Origin: Microbaculum marinisediminis
GTDB taxonomy: Bacteria > Pseudomonadota > Alphaproteobacteria > Rhizobiales > Tepidamorphaceae
Direction of reading: 5' to 3'
Assembly: GCF_025397915.1 (NCBI RefSeq)
Contig: NZ_JALIDZ010000011.1
Location: forward strand, 124,001-188,000
Length of the DNA: 64,000 bases
Notes under the pieces: generated by a model
Told to the model about the DNA's origin: nothing
Seen by the model: the letters and a program-made list of their open reading frames with translations, nothing else
The model's database searches: none
Shown: piece by piece, positions 60,559 to 64,000 of the stretch
Layout: each line of letters begins with the position of its first letter
How positions within the stretch are numbered: position 1 is the first letter of the stretch
Program-made: the position numbers and the translations under genes

Positions 60559-60590
60559 GTGGTGGCGGGCCTCTCCCGGCGCGCCACCAC
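60559..60590 (+). terminator. Hairpin between DctP and DctQ genes
   Basis: Perfect 9-bp stem GTGGTGGCG / CGCCACCAC with a 14-base GC-rich loop, in the 69-base gap after the binding-protein gene. Same arrangement as the hairpins at 7.96, 31.98 and 38.75 kb. No T run. Confidence 0.5.
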
Positions 60591-60607
60591 GCAACACGAA
60601 CGGTCGC

Positions 60608-61180
60608 ATGATCAGGTTCCTCGATACGGTAATGCGGCTCGCGATGGTGCCCGGCAAGCTGGTCAGCTGGCTCGTCCTGCCGCTCATCGTCTTTGTCTGC
60701 CTGACGGTCCTCGCAGCGAAGTACGGACTGAACAGCTTCCTGTCTTGGGGCGCACCGATCCCCCTTCTGGGACAGGCGATAACCGTCAACACGCTCGCCG
60801 ACCTGCAGTGGCACATATTCGCCCTGATAGCGATCTTCGGCGGCATCTATGCCTACGCGGACAATCAGCATGTCAGCGTCGAGGTCATATCCGCCCGGTT
60901 CTCGGACCGGCTGCGGTCAATCATCGCGATCATCGGCAACCTTTTCCTGACGCTACCCTTCTGCGCGGTCGTGGTCTGGTACGGCATTCCCTTCGCCGGG
61001 CGCGCCTACATGACCGGCGAAGGCTCCACCTACGGTGGCCTATTCGACCTTTGGATCATCAAGTCCTGCCTGCCGTTCGCGTTCGCGCTTCTGGGCCTCG
61101 TCGCGATCGTGCGCGCCGCGCAGGGCCTCCTCGCGCTCGCCAGGTCGCGGGAAACGACATCTTCCCCGGAGGAGAAATGA
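60608..61180 (+). CDS. TRAP transporter small permease (DctQ)
   Basis: 190 residues with four membrane segments, as expected for DctQ (around 15-35, 50-75, 95-120, 140-165). LADLQWHIFALIAIFGGIYA and VSVEVISARFSDR are typical of the larger DctQ type found with TakP-like binding proteins. It links binding protein and DctM. Its TGA overlaps the DctM start (ATGA). Confidence 0.88.
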   Translation: MIRFLDTVMRLAMVPGKLVSWLVLPLIVFVCLTVLAAKYGLNSFLSWGAPIPLLGQAITVNTLADLQWHIFALIAIFGGIYAYADNQHVSVEVISARFSDRLRSIIAIIGNLFLTLPFCAVVVWYGIPFAGRAYMTGEGSTYGGLFDLWIIKSCLPFAFALLGLVAIVRAAQGLLALARSRETTSSPEEK

Positions 61181-62517
61181 CCGAGAGCTATTTCTGGCCG
61201 GTTGTGATGCTCGTCGCGCTGATGGCGGGCCTCTTCACCGGCTTTCCCGTCGCCTTCGTACTCGCCGGCGTCGGTATCGTGCTCGCGCTGCTGGCCGATA
61301 TCCCGCTCGTATTCCTGTCGACGGCGGTTGCGCGGATCTACTCGGGCATCCTCACCAACTGGCTGCTGATCGCGATCCCGCTGTTCGTGTTCATGGGGCT
61401 CATGATGGAGCGCTCCGGCGTCGCCGAGCGCCTGCTGGGCTCACTCGCCTCGCTGTTCCGCTCGCTGCCCGGCGGCTATGCCTTTGCGGTGGCGATTCTC
61501 GGCGTCGCGATGGGCGCCTCGACCGGGATCATCGGCGCGTCGGTCGTCCTGATGGGCATGATCGCGCTCCCCACCATGCTTCAGAACCGCTACGACCCGC
61601 GCATCGCGACCGGATTGATCGCATCGACCGGCACGCTCGGCATCCTGCTGCCCCCCTCGATCATGCTCATCGTGCTCGGCGACCAATTGCGCGTGCCGAT
61701 CGGCGATCTCTTCATTGGCGCGATCGGCCCCGGGTTGCTGCTCTCCGGCCTTTTTCTGTTGTACCTGATCGCCGTGGCGATCCTGCAGCCGCATCGCATG
61801 CCGCCGCGACCGGAAGGCCGGACCACCGACCGATCGGCGCTGGTCGTCCGCCTGCTCAAGGATCTCGTGGCCCCGGTTCTGCTAATCCTGTCGGTCCTCG
61901 GTACCATCATCGCCGGCGTCGCCACGCCGACCGAAGCCGCCGCTATCGGCGCGCTAGGCGCTCTCGTCCTCGCGTTCCTGTCGGGAAGCCTCGACTTCGA
62001 GACCCTGCGTTCGTCGCTGCGTCAGACGACCAAGACGACGGCGATGATCGTGTTCGTCATGATCGGCGCAACCGTGTTCAGCGTCATCTTCCGGCGGCTC
62101 GGCGGCGACGCCATGGTCGCCGACGCCTTCGCCCACATCGGCGAAAGCCCCTATGTCGTTCTGCTCGCCGTGATGGCGCTGATCTTCGTCATCGGTTTCT
62201 TCCTCGAGTGGGTCGAGATCGTCCTCGTCGTGGTGCCAATCGTCGCTCCCGTCGTCATGGCGCTCGATTTCGGCATGGATCCCGAACAGACGCTGGCATG
62301 GTTCGCGATCGCGCTCGCGGTCAACCTGCAGATCTCGTTCCTGACCCCGCCGTTCGGCTATGCGCTGTTCTATCTGCGCGGTATCGCCCCCGAGGTGCCG
62401 ATCGGGACGATCTACCGTGGCATCGTGCCGTTCGTTCTTCTGCAGGTTCTGGCGGTGCTGCTCGTCATCGTGTTCCCGCAGATCAGCCTCGGCCTGGCTA
62501 GCTACCTCGGCCGATAG
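61177..62517 (+). CDS. TRAP transporter large permease (DctM)
   Basis: About 446 residues with twelve or so hydrophobic segments. GFPVAFVLAGVGIVLALLA, IASTGTLGILLPPSIMLIVL and LTPPFGYALFYLRG are classic DctM motifs. It is the ion-driven transport channel. Start ATG 61177 overlaps the DctQ stop and is preceded by CGGAGGAG. Completes the importer that begins at 59.5 kb. Confidence 0.93.
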   Translation: MTESYFWPVVMLVALMAGLFTGFPVAFVLAGVGIVLALLADIPLVFLSTAVARIYSGILTNWLLIAIPLFVFMGLMMERSGVAERLLGSLASLFRSLPGGYAFAVAILGVAMGASTGIIGASVVLMGMIALPTMLQNRYDPRIATGLIASTGTLGILLPPSIMLIVLGDQLRVPIGDLFIGAIGPGLLLSGLFLLYLIAVAILQPHRMPPRPEGRTTDRSALVVRLLKDLVAPVLLILSVLGTIIAGVATPTEAAAIGALGALVLAFLSGSLDFETLRSSLRQTTKTTAMIVFVMIGATVFSVIFRRLGGDAMVADAFAHIGESPYVVLLAVMALIFVIGFFLEWVEIVLVVVPIVAPVVMALDFGMDPEQTLAWFAIALAVNLQISFLTPPFGYALFYLRGIAPEVPIGTIYRGIVPFVLLQVLAVLLVIVFPQISLGLASYLGR

Positions 62518-62595
62518 ACGCCTGCGCGTCCGCGGGTCATGATCCGAGGTGGCCCGACCGGTAGGCCGCGAACCGGCGCCCGGGCCGGCACGCCT

Positions 62596-63417
62596 TCAGT
62601 CTGACGTTCGCCCGCCGCCGAGGCGCCATCCCGGCTCCCGCTTTTCCAGGAACGCCGAAATTCCATCGTGCGCCTCCGGCTGGGTCCAGGCCTCGACGAT
62701 CGCCGCGATACCGGTAGCCTCCGCCTCCTGCGGCGCGGCCTCACCGATCTCCCGGAACAGCCGTTTCGTGCGCGCGACCGCGCCGGGAGCGCATTTGAGT
62801 ATTGCTTCAACGGCCCGCTCCACGGTCTGGTCGAGCGCCTCCGGCTCGACCACCTGCTGGACAAGGCCGATACGAAGCGCGGTCGCGGGATCGAGCACGC
62901 TGCCGGTCAGGAACTGCCCACGCGCCGCGGCCGCCCCGATACGCCTGACGATGAAAGGGGAAATGGTGCCCGGAACGATCCCCAATCTCGTTTCCGTGAT
63001 TCCGAACCGCGCCCGATCGGAGGCAATCGCCATGTCGGAGACGCACACTAGGCCGACACCGCCGCCGAATGCCGCCCCGTTTACGCGCGCGATGACGGGC
63101 TGCGGAAACGCGTCTAGCGTCTGCAGCAGACGCATGATCGCCCGGGCCTCCGCCTCCCGTTCATCCGCGCTGCGCCCCAGCATGCCCCGCATCCATTTCA
63201 GATCGCCGCCGGCGCTGAAGACCTCGCCGGCACCGGTGAGGACCACGACGCGCAGCGTCTGGGAGGTCCGCAGCGTGTCGAACGCCTGTGTCAGCTCCGC
63301 CACCGTTTCCATATCCCAGGCGTTGCGTGCTTCCGGGCGGTTTATCGTCACCGTTGCAAGCCCGCGCTGGTCGAGATCGACGAGAATGCGGGAGAAGGAT
63401 TGATTCGTGTTGCGCAT
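62596..63417 (-). CDS. Enoyl-CoA hydratase, LiuC/methylglutaconyl-CoA-hydratase-like
   Basis: About 273 residues of the crotonase fold. FSAGGDLKWMRGM forms the oxyanion hole, VNGAAFGGGVGLVCVSDMAI and ARFGITETRLGIVPGTISPF are strongly characteristic of the LiuC/AtuE group that hydrates 3-methylglutaconyl- or isohexenylglutaconyl-CoA. Glu in TETRLG is the likely acid/base. Start ATG 63417; the frame runs on to 63468 but that would put the operator at 63434-63457 inside the gene. It is divergent from the CoA ligase at 63.6 kb. With the carboxylase and HMG-lyase-like genes it completes a leucine/terpene-type route. Confidence 0.85.
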   Translation of the reverse strand: MRNTNQSFSRILVDLDQRGLATVTINRPEARNAWDMETVAELTQAFDTLRTSQTLRVVVLTGAGEVFSAGGDLKWMRGMLGRSADEREAEARAIMRLLQTLDAFPQPVIARVNGAAFGGGVGLVCVSDMAIASDRARFGITETRLGIVPGTISPFIVRRIGAAAARGQFLTGSVLDPATALRIGLVQQVVEPEALDQTVERAVEAILKCAPGAVARTKRLFREIGEAAPQEAEATGIAAIVEAWTQPEAHDGISAFLEKREPGWRLGGGRTSD

Positions 63418-63433
63418 CGTGCAAACGCCCTGT

Positions 63434-63457
63434 ATTAAAACGGTCAACCGTTTGTTT
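63434..63457. promoter_or_regulatory. 24-bp palindromic operator, site 2
   Basis: Reads ATTAAAACGGTCAACCG then TTTGTTT. The core from 63441 to 63458 is identical for 18 bases to that of site 1 at 59293-59310. Located between the divergent hydratase (start 63417) and CoA ligase (start 63616) genes, so it can control both. The left arm matches less well than in site 1. Confidence 0.72.
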
Positions 63458-63615
63458 ATACGAGGCAATCAACTGGCCTGCAAGCATGCGCCTGGACTTG
63501 GAATGCGACTCTGCGCGGGGCCAGCCTCACGGCTCTGCCGGACCGTCCGACCCGGAGCCGACCGGCACCCGGGGCTGGGAGCGCCGCCCGAGTATAATCG
63601 GTCATGGAGGAAAGA

Positions 63616-64000
63616 ATGATCTGTGTGGGCGACTATATCGCTCGGAACGCACGACGCAGCCCGAACAAGATCGCATTGGTCGACGGCACACGTCGCTTGA
63701 CCTACGCAGACCTTGACCGGGAAACCGACGCGCTGGCCAGGGCCATGCGCCGGGCCGGGGTGCGGCACGGCGATCGCGTCGGCATTCTCGCCGCCGCATC
63801 GACCGACTGGGTCAAGACGTTCATCGCCCTGGCAAAGACCGGCGCGATTGCCGCGGGGCTGAATTACCGCGAAACGCCCGACCGGCTGGCGGCCATGATG
63901 CGGGCGGTGGAAACCACCAGACTGTTCGTCGACGCCGAACGCCGCGTGCTGCTCGACGGGATCGATGGTCTTCCCGCGATGATCGACCTCTCCGAATCGA
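63616..64000 (+). CDS. AMP-dependent acyl-CoA synthetase, N-terminal part (truncated by window edge)
   Basis: 128 codons before the window ends. Starts at ATG 63616, nine bases after the start of GGAGGAAAG; an in-frame ATG at 63604 is possible. The opening MICVGDYIARNARRSPNKIA followed by LTYADLDRETDALARAM, GDRVGILAAASTDWV and TGAIAAGLNYRETPDRL matches class I adenylate-forming enzymes such as medium-chain or cyclohexanecarboxylate-type CoA ligases. The AMP-binding P-loop is beyond the edge. It shares the divergent promoter and operator with the LiuC-like hydratase. Confidence 0.85.
   Translation, partial: MICVGDYIARNARRSPNKIALVDGTRRLTYADLDRETDALARAMRRAGVRHGDRVGILAAASTDWVKTFIALAKTGAIAAGLNYRETPDRLAAMMRAVETTRLFVDAERRVLLDGIDGLPAMIDLSES

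Noticed and set aside
1-64000. CRISPR arrays, tRNA and rRNA genes
   Set aside because: No regularly spaced direct repeats, cloverleaf-like segments ending in CCA, or rRNA-like stretches were seen on either strand.

Overview
GC-rich window (estimated by eye at about 63-66% G+C) from a bacterial chromosome or large replicon, most likely an alphaproteobacterium. The grounds are the codon use, the many Liv-type, dipeptide-type and TRAP importers packed next to catabolic genes, the TGA/ATG overlapping gene junctions, and a BadI protein of the Rhodopseudomonas type. The species cannot be fixed from sequence alone. I see no rRNA, tRNA or CRISPR. The window is an accessory, catabolism-dominated region punctuated by insertion-sequence debris.

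Layout. (A) 1-2.4 kb, minus strand: an enolase-superfamily dehydratase/racemase followed by two dipeptide-type ABC ATPases, the second cut by the window edge. (B) 2.6-4.1 kb: an arylformamidase-like hydrolase and a cupin-like protein. (C) 4.3-14.9 kb: a DeoR-family repressor divergent from a tightly coupled operon of inositol-phosphatase-like enzyme, dipeptide-type ABC importer with a fused, asymmetrically degenerate double ATPase, M20-type amidohydrolase, and two choline-kinase-like phosphotransferases. (D) 14.9-23.7 kb: IS3-family debris, then an arylsulfatase and a MoxR/DUF58/DUF4381/BatA/BatB-TPR/BatD set, then more IS3 debris. (E) 23.7-51.1 kb: bounded by two same-orientation but diverged IS6-family elements. 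Inside are two related modules. The first has IclR, MBL-fold hydrolase, FAD oxidase, LeuC/LeuD-like hydratase, PEP-mutase/isocitrate-lyase-family lyase, Liv-type importer and a tandem alpha/beta hydrolase. The second has a Liv-type importer, HyuA/HyuB, an MDR oxidoreductase and IclR, next to a convergent FAD dehydrogenase. A LysR fragment and an IS3 fragment lie at the right edge. (F) 51.1-64 kb: a CoA-thioester catabolic cluster with BadI, HMG-CoA-lyase-like, biotin carboxylase and carboxyltransferase subunits, PaaK-type ligase, acyl-CoA dehydrogenase, TRAP transporter, LiuC-type hydratase and the start of another CoA ligase.

How it fits together. Each block pairs an importer with its own enzymes and, in C and E, a local regulator. 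Block F is tied together by two near-identical 24-bp palindromes, one in each divergent promoter. It combines a ring-cleaving BadI with a leucine/terpene-type carboxylase, hydratase and lyase set, which suggests breakdown of a branched alicyclic or isoprenoid acid. In block E the hydratase and lyase genes resemble the hydratase-plus-lyase logic of dimethylmaleate breakdown. All four importer operons that begin with a solute-binding protein carry a strong hairpin just after that first gene.
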